Below, one piece after another: positions 1 to 11,395 of a stretch of 64,000 nucleotides of DNA. Within the stretch, counting starts at the first letter, position 1; each line of letters opens with the position of its first letter. Source of the stretch: Stomoxys calcitrans (lineage: Eukaryota; Arthropoda; Insecta; Diptera; Muscidae). The notes under the pieces were generated by a model that was given only the letters and a program-made list of their open reading frames with translations, ran no database searches and was not told where the DNA came from. The position numbers and the translations under genes are program-made. The DNA is taken from contig NC_081552.1 in the NCBI RefSeq assembly GCF_963082655.1, positions 4,177,648 through 4,241,647 on the forward strand. Reading direction: 5' to 3'.

Positions 1-212
1 GGAGACACTTTTGATATAAATGCTTAGCTATTATTGTAATCTCAGTTTTTCCAAAAACAATTGTTATATAACTGTATACATTAAAATTTCTAATTTATAT
101 CGCTATGTTCATATATAGTATTGTATGAGTTAAAAATGTTGCCAATTGCCTCAATAATGCCAATTAGGCGCTGAGGCGTCAGTTATAATGAATTAATAAA
201 TGAATAAATAAA

Positions 213-248
<36 letters not shown>
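1..248. other. AT-rich sequence ending in a long A run
   Basis: No gene or recognised repeat is visible in the first 210 bases. An uninterrupted A run of about 33 bases (roughly 216-248) directly borders the repeat that follows. It could be the poly(A) tail of an otherwise unrecognisable retrotransposed piece or a simple homopolymer; no target-site duplication was identified. Confidence 0.5.
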
Positions 249-250
<2 letters not shown>

Positions 251-560
251 CGTGTTCTATTCTCAAATACCTCTCATTTGAGTTTTGAGTCACATATTGT
301 CCTAATGAGTCAAATAACCCATTTGAAGTATCTCTAGGAGGAAAATCGCCACCTAGACTTGAACGCAAATTTTAATGTCATATTCGTAACTTACTCCCTG
401 ATACCTTTCATTGGAGTCCCATATAGCCATGGTCTGCTAATATGCCTATTTGGGGGTATTTGGGGGTGGGCGAGCTCCCATTACTTGGACCTAATGTTTC
501 ATGCCATTTTTGTAATCTAATGCCTAATACTTTTCATTTGCGTCCCATATTGACATGAAC
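249..560. repeat. Family B interspersed repeat, partial copy
   Basis: The segment carries the phrase CATTTGAGTCCCATATTG and the words 'aatacctttcatttgag' at intervals of roughly 130-140 bases. It matches, almost phrase for phrase, 48180-48760 and 58870-59140 of this window. I call the family 'B' for convenience; it has no recognisable coding capacity and its class is unknown. Confidence 0.75.
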
Positions 561-1428
561 TTCGAATATATCTGTCGAGAGACCGGTCTATATGGCACAT
601 ATATCCAAATCTGGACCGTTCTAGGTAGAATTGAAGAGGAATTTCGACTGGCCTAACACAACTCACTGCCCCAAATTTCGGCGAAATCGGACAATAAATG
701 CGCTATCGGTCTATATGTCAGCTATATTCAAATCTTGGCCGATCTGAGCCAAATTGAAGAAGAATGTCGAAAGGCCTAACACAACTTACTGTCCCAAATT
801 TCGGCGACATCGGACAATAAACTTAACCTGCTTATGGACAAATCTCGCTTACATCTCAGCACTAACCAATCCAAATTTCACACGTCATATTTTTTACTAT
901 TTTTTCGGTTCCATCAATCTGTGCATTGACCGCTTTGGATGATACTTAGCATGGAAGTCGAAAGTCATGACCAACACGACTTGCAAAATTTCATTCGCAT
1001 CGAATAGTTAAAGTAGAGTCTGGGAAAAGAAGAAGAAGAAGAGAAATCAAGAAATCAAACTAGGAGTTCGATTTATATGGGAGCTATGTTTGGTTATGGA
1101 TCGATCGAGATCAAACATGTATAATGGGGAGTAACAAAAAAAAAAACACCAGATGCAAAATGTCAGACAAATCATAATAACTGTGAGTTCTAGGGGCTGA
1201 AGAAGTCAAACTATGAGCTGTGAGTCGTAGAAGTTGAAGAAATCAAATTAAAGGATCGATAAAATTATCGATACTCAAGAAACAAAACAATTAATTGTAA
1301 AATTGGAAAAAAAAATTATTATCCGATTTCGTGACTTGACACAGAGACTTGTATGAAGCCTCCCGTCATACGACCAGCATTTATATATAGCTGCCATTTA
1401 GACTGATCTTCCAATTTAAGGTTTAAAT
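560..1428. repeat. Family A (DINE-1/Helentron-like) repeat, degraded
   Basis: Units of the form 'gatcggtctatatggcagctatatccaaatctggaccg ... aaatttcggcgaaatcggac' recur at 590-800 and in decayed form to 1425. The same units occur in many other places in the window, several with DINE-1-like ends. Here both ends are missing or eroded, and a hAT-type MITE interrupts the right part at 1429. Confidence 0.65.
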
Positions 1429-1808
1429 TAGAGCTGGCAAAATATCGATGGCACTATCGATATTTAATTTTTTGACTGAATATCGATTTTTATTTTATGC
1501 AAAATGAAACAAAACTAAACAATGCGACACTAAATGTATCTTTTAAGATGCATTGCGCCTATAGAGGGCGCAATTTTCATCCGATTGGGTGAACATTTTG
1601 TACAATGATTTCTCTCATGACTTCCAGCTGACTTTATTAATTTTGGTTCTATTTGGTCTGTGAATTGATATTGCTTCTTTATAAATCGATCTCCTGCTTT
1701 TTAGTTCTCATTTTTGCTTGAGGTATAGGAGATGAGAAATTATCGATATCGATTTTTAAACTATCGAAAATATCAAATGTTGCAATTATCGATAGTTTGC
1801 CTGCTCTA
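1429..1808. mobile_element. hAT-type MITE with TATCGATA motifs
   Basis: A 380-bp non-coding element with terminal inverted repeats: TAGAGCTGGCAAAATATCGA at the left and, read from the right end inward, TAGAGCAGGCAAACTATCGA (18 of 20 identical). It is flanked by the 8-mers GTTTAAAT and GTCTTAAT, which match at 6 of 8 positions, as expected for an aged 8-bp hAT target-site duplication. It sits inside a family A repeat. TIR shape, 8-bp duplication and lack of coding sequence support a non-autonomous hAT element; the superfamily call is inferred. Confidence 0.6.
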
Positions 1809-2020
1809 GTCTTAATCCCATAAAAATCGGATTTATCGCCCAATGTCGCTGAAACTTGACTTGTTTAAAAGTTCTCGGGACCTGAACTAAATGTGATCCA
1901 GGCCAGTCCCTATTTTCATATTACAATGGATATGGTACTGGAATGGTTTAATTATCCATGGTGGTGGGTATCCAAAGTTCGTCTCGGCCGAACTTAACAC
2001 GTTTTTACTTGTTTTCTTTT
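1809..2020 (+). mobile_element. DINE-1/Helentron-like 3' end
   Basis: This piece continues the family A repeat after the hAT MITE and ends with the typical 3' structure of the family: 'ggtggtgggtatccaaag', a hairpin-like segment ending in CGGCCGAACTTAA, then TTTTTACTTGTTTTC. The same end, more or less degraded, recurs at 11330-11395 and 51790-51842 and, inverted, at 28077, 36265 and 39964. Confidence 0.65.
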
Positions 2021-2125
2021 AAAATATAGGTGATGGGAAATTATCAATAGTAGCGATACCATCGATATTTATTTTAAAAATATCGAAAATGTCGAATGTT
2101 GCGATTATCGATAGTGCAAGCTCTA
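2021..2125. mobile_element. Right-end fragment of the same hAT-type MITE
   Basis: The sequence from 2030 to 2125 parallels 1730-1808: both contain 'tatcgaaaatrtc', then a TATCGATA box, then GCTCTAG. Only the right half is present and it abuts a LINE fragment, so this is a truncated second copy of the MITE at 1429-1808. Confidence 0.5.
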
Positions 2126-2750
2126 GTGGGAGATCTATGCCGTGTTTGAGAAGGATGATGCTTCAGTCTTCACAGATGGCTTCAAGATGTGATGGAGTCA
2201 GGGACGGGTTCAGGAGTCTACTCCGAGACACTCTACTTCGGTATATCTCACAACCAAACGAGTATATGGTGTCTTAAACAGAGGTATGTGTCATTACAAC
2301 AGCCACAAACAAAATTTTGGGAAGGAATTTATCGCCTTCGAAACTCAGGTTTTATGAGGACGGTGCTCCAGGCCTTGGATTAGAGGATAGTGAATACGAA
2401 GTCCATGGCGAACTGTTTAGGAACCCTGAATAAGCTGCGGAGTCCATACAAAGCCCTAACTTAGGTTTCCGGACGCGATGGTATTCCGGTAGATGAGAAG
2501 GCAGAGGTATATAATGAACTACTGAACATAGGAATCTGAACATGGATGCCAAACTATCCGAAAACTGTCGACTGAACGAGGACGAAGGATCTGCTGGCGT
2601 TTTTGATAAGAGGTCACTAAGCACTATTACGGGATCTATAACCGGGCACTTTGGGATAGGCCATATAGCTGAGCTCAAAGAAATGTCACATTATGATTAA
2701 TGCGGAATCTGTCTTAATGAGGATGCGAAGGAGATGATCTTAAACTACAG
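2125..2750 (+). pseudogene. LINE RNase H-region fragment (R1/I-like), decayed
   Basis: Conceptual translation in several frames gives RNase H-type phrases: VFTDGFKM near 2170, then GSGVYSETLYFGIS (frame of 2189), and near 2600-2720 a stretch resembling 'ITGHFGIGHIAELKEMSHYD..GICLNEDAKE'. These match the RNase H domain and the region after it in LINEs that encode RNase H (I and R1-like groups). Frames shift repeatedly and stops interrupt, so it is dead. The homologous tail seems to resume at about 3515, implying that 2750-3515 is a later insertion. Confidence 0.6.
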
Positions 2751-3515
2751 CCAAAGAAATGTTGATACCAAAGAAATGTCAGTACCATACGGTATTGATA
2801 GTAAAACAACACCGTATGGTACAAAAACAATACCGGATGGCATGGATGAAACATAAAATGATTAGTACCGTTTGGTACTAGCCTTATTACCGAATTGGTA
2901 TTGGTTTTAATACCAATCTGTTATTGGTTTAGGTACCAAATCGTTATTGATTAGTCCACCCCCTTATGAACCAAAAAAAAAAAAAAAAAACTTTTCGAAA
3001 TAATTGTAATTTAATTTTATTTCGATTATTTATGTTAATAATTACAAAAACCAATGTTACACTGTGACTAACCTCAATTTTTTGTATTCAGCAATTGATT
3101 CCATATCCATTGATTCCCAGAAGTGGTTTTCATATGATTATACCAGCACAGCATCGTTTGCCACACAAGAGACTATCATGTTTCCGATGAAGAATGTCCT
3201 TAGAATTTGTTCTATTTCTATTTTCACTGCTTTCGTGTATTTCAGCAGGTTTTTAAGCCCTTAAATTGTTTTAAAACAATTTATTTACTGGTTTAATACA
3301 TATTTTATTATGGCGCCAATATTTTAAATACAAAGCTCAACATTACTTCTGGCGCAATGACAAGAATATAAATGTTGACAGCGTCAATACTTAATAGCCT
3401 CCTTTGTCTGGAATTGAATTGATACCAAATGGTATTAAAAACCTTTGCCGATGACGCTAACGAAATAATACCATGCGGTATGGTCAAAGTACTATCATTT
3501 TTCTATCAGTGTACA
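2750..3515. mobile_element. Unclassified insertion with GGTAC/GGTATT words inside a LINE
   Basis: The segment opens and closes with clusters of 'taccatacggtat', 'ggtattaaaa' and 'ggtaccaaa' and has an AT-rich core without a convincing gene. The LINE-like translation on its left seems to resume on its right, so it is probably an insertion. TACAG occurs at both junctions and might be a target duplication. The words resemble family C of this window, but I could not define inverted ends. Confidence 0.35.
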
Positions 3516-3830
3516 GGCGCTCAAGCTTGCCATCTGGAGAAGGCGAGTTTTCTCCAATCTGAGCGATCTCGCGCATTTATCTCTGGAATGTGTCCTTAGA
3601 TAGATGGACTGCGCCAGTGGACTATTACACGTGCCGTATAACCGCTTGCTTTTCTTGCTCTTTTCATCTATCTATCGTGTCACTGGAACTGATCTGGGGC
3701 TTACACTCCTTTTTTTAGCTTTCACCTACACTTTATTTTTCCCTGGGGTCTCACAATAGGCCAGATTGGCCTGCGAATGAACTCAGTTTTATGTTGGTCT
3801 ACCAGTTCAAACTTAACCTACATAAGTAAG
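3515..3830 (+). pseudogene. LINE 3' tail fragment
   Basis: Translation of 3515-3620 gives a run resembling the C-terminal end of RNase H-bearing LINEs (arginine cluster, then 'VFSNLSDLAHLSLECVLR'). It is followed by a non-coding tail ending in 'ctcacaataggccagattggcctg' and 'taacctacataag', a tail type common at 3' ends of fly R1/I-like elements. Probably the continuation of the fragment at 2125-2750. Confidence 0.45.
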
Positions 3831-6800
3831 AAACATTCATGCAAAATTTTAGGACAGCTTTATACTGTGCAATAAGGTCTCACATCGAAAGGATCTCTGT
3901 CATGGGTCGGTCTTTAATAATGAAAGTGAGACCAGCCATCAGCTATGCAAAAACCAACATCCAACATTCTTCATAAAGAGGACATGCTCAGACTGCGCCT
4001 CAGGAACAGCGCTCACATCAAAGATTGCTGTTCGATTCCATTTTCCACTCAATCATAAGACCCCGGCAAACACTTAGTAAAAAAGTTTTACATGAAGAAC
4101 TAAGAGCAGCACTAAAGTGGGAACATTTAACTCTAAACATTTGTTTTTGGTTATTCTTTACGGGTTTCGATCCCACGACAAGCTAACCTCAGCACCACGT
4201 TGGCCTCCTATGGTCCATTTACATCGGTAGGAAAATGTACATTGCATTGTGTTGCCCTTGCGACAAATTTTACATTGAAACAAGCAACTCTTCGACCTGC
4301 CCTCGCACGTACCATGACTATATGTGCAAGCATTTTGGTGTCCCTTAACAAAAGCAACAAAGTCAAATCATAACAACATTAAAACAAAACTGTAACGAAC
4401 TTTGGTTTTTTGGCAAAACAAAAGCACTTTGAGGACAACGGCAGCATATAAGCAACAACAACAGCCAAAAGTTCTAAAAACAAAACAAAAAAACAAAAAT
4501 TCAGCTGAAACTTTAAGGGGAACAAGAACAACGACAACAAAACAACAACAACAACTATTACAACAACAATGAAACCATACATTTGGCACCTTTTAGAGCA
4601 AACACACATCTACACCAAATGACTGACTTCTGCACATTGCTATGCAAGCAAATACACACACACACACACACACACATAAACAACATAGTGAATTGTGATT
4701 TGAGAGCATACAATTGCCTGCTCCATCCTGAGGATATTCAAATAGGTTCATGTTTATGTTGAATATTTTCACAAACACAAATCTTAGGTAAATATTTAAA
4801 TAAAGTTCAGATGGAAAGTTGTAAAAACAAAGCAACATCCAAACAGCGAACCATCCTGCCAACCACCACCCACCAACGAAGCCAGCCAGTTAACCAACGA
4901 AACACGAAACAACCAACCATTCAGTCACTTAGCCATACAGTCCACATGGTGCGACTGCTAAAATTTTCCATAGAGCAACATTTCGCATTCTCCTACTTCT
5001 TGCCTTCTGCAAACTGCATAGGGTTCTCCCTTGCTGCTATTCGACACAAGGTCCCGCATTCATACAGAGCTTCGGCAGATTTTTTTTTCTCTTTCGCTTT
5101 CTTGTTGCTTTGGTCTGATTTCTTCAGCGACTCTAGGGTCTTTGGTCCTCAGCTGAGTTTGAGAATGATGAAGTTGATGCTGGTGTTGGTGTTGGTGTTG
5201 GCTTTGGCCAATGTGCGTATGAAGCACAAAAGAATGTTTTCTTTTCATTTACAGCCAAGCAGCAAGCCTTCCTCCAACCCACACCCACACCCACTCACTC
5301 AACCAGCCAAAGTAGAACGACCACCTCCACACCCTTTTCTTTTTGTTGTTGTTGTTGTTGTTCATTGGTTGTTTGGTTTCGCCTTCGGAGGCGAACGCAC
5401 GCGTTATAATGTATTTTTTTTTTTTTTTGAGTTGAAGCTCCTCTAAATGTAAAAATAAACGCTTGCTGGTGGAAAACTTTGGTTTGGCTAATGGACTTTT
5501 GAACGTTTTATGGTTTAGCTAAAGTCGCTCTTAGTTGGAATTATGTATGGACGGGGTGGCTGAGATTCCCCAAGTGCAAGGAAAGAGAAAAGCCAAAGCC
5601 AAAGTTAAAGTTAAAGGAGATGACATACGTTTGTCGTCTGGATAAGAAGCTGAGCCAGCCAGCCAGTCAACACCATGTCACAGGAAGCAAAGGCAGTAGT
5701 CGGTTGTATTCAGCACGCCATCCAACCCCACTCTTTATTCCATTGGAGATCTATGGAAATATATGCTAGGGTGTCTGAACGAGTGCGTGTGTGTGGGCTG
5801 TGTGTGTAAGTAAAATGTCAAATGCTGTGGAAACAAATGTCAACAACATACTTAAAAAGTTTCCATGAATGGATACATTATACACTTACACATACACACA
5901 CACACAGACCTACGCAGACTTTGCAGAATGATATATCTATACATTCACCTCCCTGCGACGCCCACATCTACGCACTTAAAAAGTACCATTTTCAGCAGAA
6001 GAAAGTACAGCTGCAACCGAGCAACTCCCACAATTTGCAAAATTTATAGCAACCATGTGGTCAAGAGGACCAGAGGACCAGAGGGCCAGAGACAAAGACA
6101 ACGCAAGGAGATAAGAGTTAAGGATTCAAAGTCGTTCGGAACAATGGAAAATCAACACACTCAGCAGTCATGGAACTTTGGCATTCAATAAAATGGCATG
6201 CCTGGAATTTTTAGTGGTGGGGTTGGGGGAAGGATAGGGATGGCTGCAGGAGCCACACAATCACAAAATAGGAGCACAATAAATTATTATACAATAAATA
6301 AATTCATCCAAGAGACTTGAGCGTAGAAAAGTTTGCATCCTAAACTTTGGCCATAGATTTTCGGTTTTTTGGTCTTAGTGTTGCTCCTGCATTCCATTGA
6401 TCAAATTTTTCATCACTCCCCTTAGTGTGAGTGAAGAATTTTATTGTATGTGTTTGCTCAGTTTTGCACAGCATAAACTTTTGCTCACTTTTCCGTACTG
6501 TTTCCCCTTCTGTCAGCAATTAAGTGTTCATTTTTTGCAAGGCAAGTACGTTCAATCAACTACAAGAACAGAACAGGCTGGCAAAGAACATTAAGCTACA
6601 GTGACAGTTGAATCTATTAGAACGCAGTGCATAGGGAAGGAAGTTAGTGGGGCCACCCCACTACAGATCGCATTTGCAACTTCTTTGCCCCAAATCTCCT
6701 TGTAGGCAAACAGAGGATAAGGGATGAGAATTAATATGCTCTTGGAGCTACATAAGGTCATGAATGGATTCGGATGATTTCTAACCCGCATAACTTTTGA
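3830..6800. other. Single-copy-looking DNA, no supported gene
   Basis: No open frame here looks like a real exon: the longest plus-strand one (4811-5446) is low-complexity, and its reverse strand reads His-Gln repeats from a GTGTTG tract. Composition is typical of fly introns or intergenic DNA: poly-CAA near 4450-4570, a (CA)n tract at 4654-4676, a GTTGTT tract near 5343-5360 and a T run near 5414. The function, if any, is unknown. Confidence 0.55.
4654..4676. repeat. (CA)n microsatellite
   Basis: About eleven CA dinucleotides in a row. It is simple sequence in non-coding DNA and a likely length polymorphism. Confidence 0.9.
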
Positions 6801-7345
6801 CTGAAGAATCGGATTTCACAACATGAAGCAGCAAAATTGTTGTAAATTTTTTATGCAATCTGAATCTGCCTATAAATCGGTCTAAAAATGTCTTCGCAAA
6901 TCAAAAAATACGAGGTCAGCCTATTTGATTGTTTGTCTCCTCCTCGAAGCTATATATTATTGCAAATTTTTGGCAAGATTGGTCAATAAATGCGATTGCA
7001 GTTGCTCTAGAAGTGAAAATCGGGCGATATATATGACAGCTGTATCTAAAGTTGAACCGATTTCTATGAAAAGGACCAATAATATTAAGAGTCATAAGAA
7101 AATTCTTCCCGCCAATTTTCGAAAGATTCGGTTAACAAATGAACACTTTATTGCAATATTTCTCAAAATCGGACGAACATATAGATATACATCTAAATCT
7201 GAACCGATTTCGACAAAACTTTATAGATATTGTGGGAGTCGTCGAGAAAAGCGTTGTACATAATTTTGGGAAGATTTTGGGCTCTAGGAGTGAAAATATG
7301 TGTGGCAGCTATATCTAAATCTGAACCGACGAACATATAGATAGT
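6800..7345. repeat. Family A-related repeat, old copy
   Basis: Phrases such as 'gcagctatatctaaatctgaaccgat' and 'cgatattatgacagctgtatctaaag' recur about every 80-110 bases, as in the MITE at 27127-27790 and the DINE-like copies. Ends are not definable. From 7345 a G-rich string ('cgtagccaggggggg') starts another, unresolved sequence. Confidence 0.5.
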
Positions 7346-7675
7346 AGCCAGGGACGTAGCCAGGGGGGGCCTCGGGCCCGACAACATTTCTTTGAACAAT
7401 TTTTCAAATACAACATTATTTAAAAAAAAAATTATTAAATTTTTCTTAAGACTACATTTTAATGATTTTTTTTAATGGACTAACTTTCAGCGAAAAACTC
7501 TTTAAAGACCATCTTGCCTCGAAATTATTTTTTAAAACCAAAATTTAAATTTTGCATAAACATTGTTAAAGACTTTTTATTATGCTTACTTGTCCCAAAT
7601 AACATTTTCCCAAAATTTTTTCAATAAATATTTTAAAAGACAAAATTTTAACCCATTACGTCTGACTCTCGATTC
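7345..7675. other. AT-rich stretch starting with a GTAGCCAGG-type end
   Basis: The start 'cagggacgtagccaggggggg' resembles the terminal sequence of many DNA transposons, but no matching inverted end was found to the right. The remainder is AT-rich without an open frame of interest. Confidence 0.3.
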
Positions 7676-8135
7676 CTTTTTCCGATTTTGATGAAATTTT
7701 ATATCCATATATATAAGAGACGGGTGTCTCCCAGCCCAAACGGCTCAAGCTAGAGTCATGAAATTTGTCCCGAATGTGGGTCTTGGGTCGTAGGCTAGCG
7801 CTAAGATGGGGTTTTGCGATATTCGTACGTTTAGATATTAAAAAGTACGAAATTGTGACCTTTTACCCAGCGCGAACAGATGGTGCTAGAATTATGAGTT
7901 TGGGTTAAAACTAAAGAGCGTCTCGACAAAATAGTACCGGAAGTGGGAAAAATGGTACGTTTAGTACCACAATTGGTACCTTTTGGTACCTTGTCTGTTA
8001 ATTGAGCTAGAGCTTTGCATTTTGGAATTTAGGTACACTATGGCGACCTAAATTGGGATGTCAAAAGAGTTTTTGGCCATTTAGAAACAAAAAGTACCAA
8101 AAAAGGCACCAAATAGGTCAACTTTGCAAAGGGCA
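7676..8135. repeat. Family C (GGTACC) repeat, partial copy
   Basis: It begins with 'atatatataagagacgggtgtctcccagcccaaacggctcaagctagagtcatgaaattt', the same end that opens the family C arms at 31632 and (inverted) 36245. It then shows units around 'ggtaccttttggtacc' spaced about 100 bases apart. A mariner fragment begins at its right edge. Confidence 0.65.
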
Positions 8136-8400
8136 ACATTAGCACATAAAAAGTCTTGGACTGGTGAAAAAGCTTGATATTTGGGTACCACATGTATTGA
8201 AAGAAATTCATTTAACAAACCGAATCAACGCTTGTGATATGCACCTTAAACGCAATGAATTCGATCCGTTTTTAAAACGAATCATAACTGGAGATGAAAA
8301 ATGGATTGTTTACAACAACGTTAGTCGAAAACGATCATGGTCCAAGCATGGTGAACCAGCTCAAACCACTTCAAAGGCTGATATCCACCAAAAGAAGCCT
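8136..8400 (+). pseudogene. Mariner transposase fragment
   Basis: Translation from 8140 gives KSLGLVKKLDIWVPHVLKEI and, further on, FLKRIITGDEKWIVYNNVSR, followed by the SWSKHGEP and HQKK motifs. This is the region from the linker through the first catalytic Asp (GDEKW) of a mariner transposase. It is nearly identical to the minus-strand copies at 29254-30400. Both ends are missing: family C lies to the left and a LINE begins about 8400, so it is a dead internal fragment. Confidence 0.85.
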
Positions 8401-10290
8401 CCCCCATGGCACCACCAAAAGTGAAGAGATGCTACTGAAGCCAAGAATGCGGCATATGGAGCAACCCTGCAATCAGTAGCAACGCGTCAGATGAAGGAGA
8501 GGTTTTCGGAAAAAAAGAAGAGAGGAGAAACGTCCGTTCCGCAGAAAGGAAATGGAAAGACGTGAGTGTGAGCAAATTGAGATGAACAGAATGAAGTCCT
8601 GAAATTTTACCAAAAAATTAAACATCAAAGAGATGGCTTTGGTGCAGGCACATCCTTCTCCAGAGACGAAGAAACAAATCTGGTAACTGACACAGAAAGC
8701 ATGCTGAGGATATGGAAAGAACATTTAACCCAACTGCTAGTGTCTGACGTTGGCGGCGTCAGACACTAGTGTCTGACGTTACCTTCTAGTCAGAATGAGG
8801 TCCAAGTACCAGTGAACCTACTGAAGAACAACAAGGCAGCAGGAGCCGACAGGTTACACGCTGAATTATTTAAGACCGGATACGCCTTATAAGCGACACG
8901 CTTATAAGGCGAATGCATCAGCTTATCAGCGATATCTGGCTAAAAGAACGCATGCCAAATGATTGGAATCTCTGCATACTATGTCCCGTACACAGGAAAG
9001 GAGGCAAGACGGAATGTGCCAACTACAGAGGAATAAGTCTCCTCCCTATCGCATACAAGATACTCTCAAGCGTACTGTCTGAAAGATAAAAATCTATAAT
9101 CAATGATATAAATGGGCCCTATCAATGGGGCTTTAGACCTGGTTAATCCATCATAAAACAGATATTTACACTGCGCCAAATCCTGGAAAAGACCCGAGAA
9201 GGACAAATCAACACCTACCATCTCGTGATTGACTACAAAGCCGCATTCGATATCCCTTTGCGTTCAAAGGTATTTCAAGCCATGTCTGAGTTTGGTATCC
9301 CTGCAACTGCAGGATGACACTTGCCCCAGTAAGAAACGGAAAGAATCTCTCCGAACCATTCAATACCAAACGAGGTTTCAGACAAGGGGACAGTCCATCG
9401 TGTGATCTCTTTAATATCCTGCTGGAGAAGATTACATCAGATGCACATGAGAAAAGACATAGCACACTTATCACAAGCGAACACATGCTATTCGCCGATG
9501 CCGACGACAGCGACATCATATGTCGGTTATCGGAAGTAGTATCTGCAGCCTTTGAAAGAATCGAAAGAGATTCAGTCACAATGGGTCTGGCAGTAAATGG
9601 AGATAAGACGAAATGGATGGTTTCAACTCCCAAAACGCCTTGTACCACCAAGCAGATAAAGAAAATGGAGAAAGTTGGGAACCACAACTTTGAGATAGTC
9701 TGCAACTTTATCTACCTCGGCACCGAAACGAATGACACCAGTTTTGAGATAAAGCGAAGAATAATACTGGCAAACAGATGCTACTTTGGATCAAGTAGGC
9801 AGTTTAGAAACAAGGCCACCTCTCGACAGACGAAGATTATACAATACAAGACACTGATACCACCCGTGTTGTTATATGGTTTCGAGGAATGGGTGCTTGT
9901 GAAAGCAGGCGAGGCAGTTTTTGGAGTATTTGAGAGAAAGATTCTTCGTAAAATATATGAAACAGTTTGCGTTAATGGAGAATATAGGCGTCGTATGAAC
10001 CACGAGCTGTATGAGCTGTAAGACGACGATAGCATAGTTACACGTATCAAAATACAACGGCTGCGTTGGCTAGGTCAAGCTCCAGCAATAAAGTCTTTTA
10101 TAGGCAAACATGGTGGCACAAACAAACCGGGACGACAAAAAGCCCGATGGAAAGATCAAATGGTGGGAGACACCTCGAAACTTGGTGTCACAGGTTATAA
10201 AATGAGCGCAAAAGATCGAGGCGCTTGGTACGCCATTCTACGTTCGGCTAGTGAAACAAATGTTCATAGCAAATCAAAGTAAATTAAGTA
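8400..10290 (+). pseudogene. LINE reverse transcriptase pseudogene, copy 1
   Basis: A decayed but nearly collinear non-LTR reverse transcriptase. Near 8840 it reads NKAAGADRLHAELFKTG; near 9010, [16 protein letters not shown]; near 9110, GPYQWGFRPG; near 9220, HLVIDYKAAFD. The 235-codon frame 9314-10021 carries FNTKRGFRQGDSPSCDLFNI and [11 protein letters not shown], where the usual YADD is altered to DADD. The tail contains MGLAVNGDKTKWMVS, a family hallmark between RT and the C-terminus. Stops and frame breaks before 9314 and the damaged active site show it is dead. Copies 2 and 3 lie at 22750-24058 and, inverted, 18017-18530. LINE clade not resolved. Confidence 0.8.
8737..8780. repeat. Perfect 22-bp palindrome with flanking direct repeat
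   Basis: CTAGTGTCTGACG occurs at 8737, inverted at 8757-8769 and again direct at 8767-8778. As a result 8757-8778 is a perfect 22-bp palindrome within the LINE pseudogene. Copy 2 of the LINE (near 22785) has only the first arm, so the inverted and repeated arms were added in this copy. Confidence 0.85.
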
Positions 10291-10329
10291 AGCAAGAAAG
10301 ATATTTTAGAGAAGAGTAGGAATTCATTT

Positions 10330-11082
10330 AAGGTTCTCAACAGAAGACTCATGAGCCCACTCCCAAAAACCCTCCAAAATGGGAGTGGAATAAAAGGTTT
10401 CTAACAGCCGAGTCATGTACAGCCCTCCAACACACAGTGGGATAGAACTATTTGAGAACGAATAGCGATAATTCTTTGGAATGGCAAAAGCTGAGGTGCT
10501 ATATCTTGATATAGCCCCCATATAGACCGATCCGCCGATTTAGGGTCTTAGACCCATAAAAGCCACATTTATTAACCGATTTTGCTGAAATTTGCGACGG
10601 TGAGTTGTGTTAGGTCAGTCGATATCCTCCTTCAATTTGGCCCAGATAAGTCCAGATTTGGATATAGCTGCCATATAGACCGATCAGCCGATTTAGGGTC
10701 TTGGGCCCATAAAAGCCAAATCTAAACCAGATCGGATTGCCAGGAAATTAATGCGAGCCTGACCTTTGCGTTTGAAATTGGAAGTCCCTATTTCGTCCTG
10801 AGTATGGTAGAGATAGGACTATATTTGGATATAGCTGCCATATATACACAGTGGCTGCTATATTTACACAGTGGGGTGTGTCAATATAGTTCAGATCGGT
10901 CTATATTGGGATATAGCTGTCATATTCATATACTGATCTCACGATTTAAGTTCTCATAAAAGCAACACATTTTAATCGATGAATTTGTTACAATAAGTTA
11001 TTTTAGACCATATTTAAATGTAGCTGGTATGGGTTCATAACTTATGCATTTTTCACGGTATTATGACGAAAGGTGGTTAATA
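10330..11082 (+). mobile_element. DINE-1/Helentron-like element, internal units
   Basis: Tandem family A units ('atagctgccatatagaccgatcagccgatttagggtctta...ccataaaagcca') repeat from 10500 on with roughly 150-bp spacing. The element is split by a mariner MITE at 11083-11320 and finishes at 11330-11395 with the family's 3' structure (GTGGTGGGTATTC, CGGCCCGTCCGAACTTAA). The 5' end is missing. Confidence 0.65.
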
Positions 11083-11320
11083 TTGGATTGCCCAAAAAGT
11101 AATTGCGGATTTTTCATATAGTCGGCGTTGAAAAATTTTTTCAACGGCTTGTGACTCTGTAATTGCATTCTTTCTTCTGTCAGTTATCAGCTGTTATTTT
11201 AAGCTTGCTTTAGAAAAAAAAGTGTAAAAAAGTACATTTGACTAAAGTTCATTCTAAGTTTTATTAAAAATGCATTTACTTTCTTTTAAAAAATCCGCAA
11301 TTACTTTTTGGGCAACCCAA
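11083..11320. mobile_element. Mariner deletion derivative (MITE), copy 1
   Basis: A 238-bp element with mariner terminal inverted repeats (TTGGATTGCCCAAAAAGTAA at the left; TTGGGTTGCCCAAAAAGTAA read inward from the right), flanked by TA on both sides. All transposase sequence is deleted. The internal 170 bases match copy 2 at 12168-12404, so both descend from one internally deleted master. It lies within a DINE-like element and is therefore younger than it. Confidence 0.9.
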
Positions 11321-11395
11321 TATATACATCCGAGGTGGTGGGTATTCAAAGTTCGGCCCGTCCGAACTTAATGCCTTGTTAATTGTTCCATCTTA
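11321..11395 (+). mobile_element. 3' end of the DINE-like element interrupted by mariner
   Basis: It resumes with 'tatacatccgaggtggtgggtattcaaagttcggcccg' and runs to the ATGCCTTGTTAATTG terminus. It joins cleanly with the sequence before 11083 once the mariner MITE and one TA are removed. Confidence 0.65.

Noticed and set aside
4811..5446. 211-codon plus-strand open frame
   Set aside because: It is low in complexity (Thr/Gln/His-rich start, runs of Phe and Val from T- and GTT-rich tracts), has no domain, overlaps an equally open His-Gln frame on the other strand and lies in microsatellite-rich DNA.
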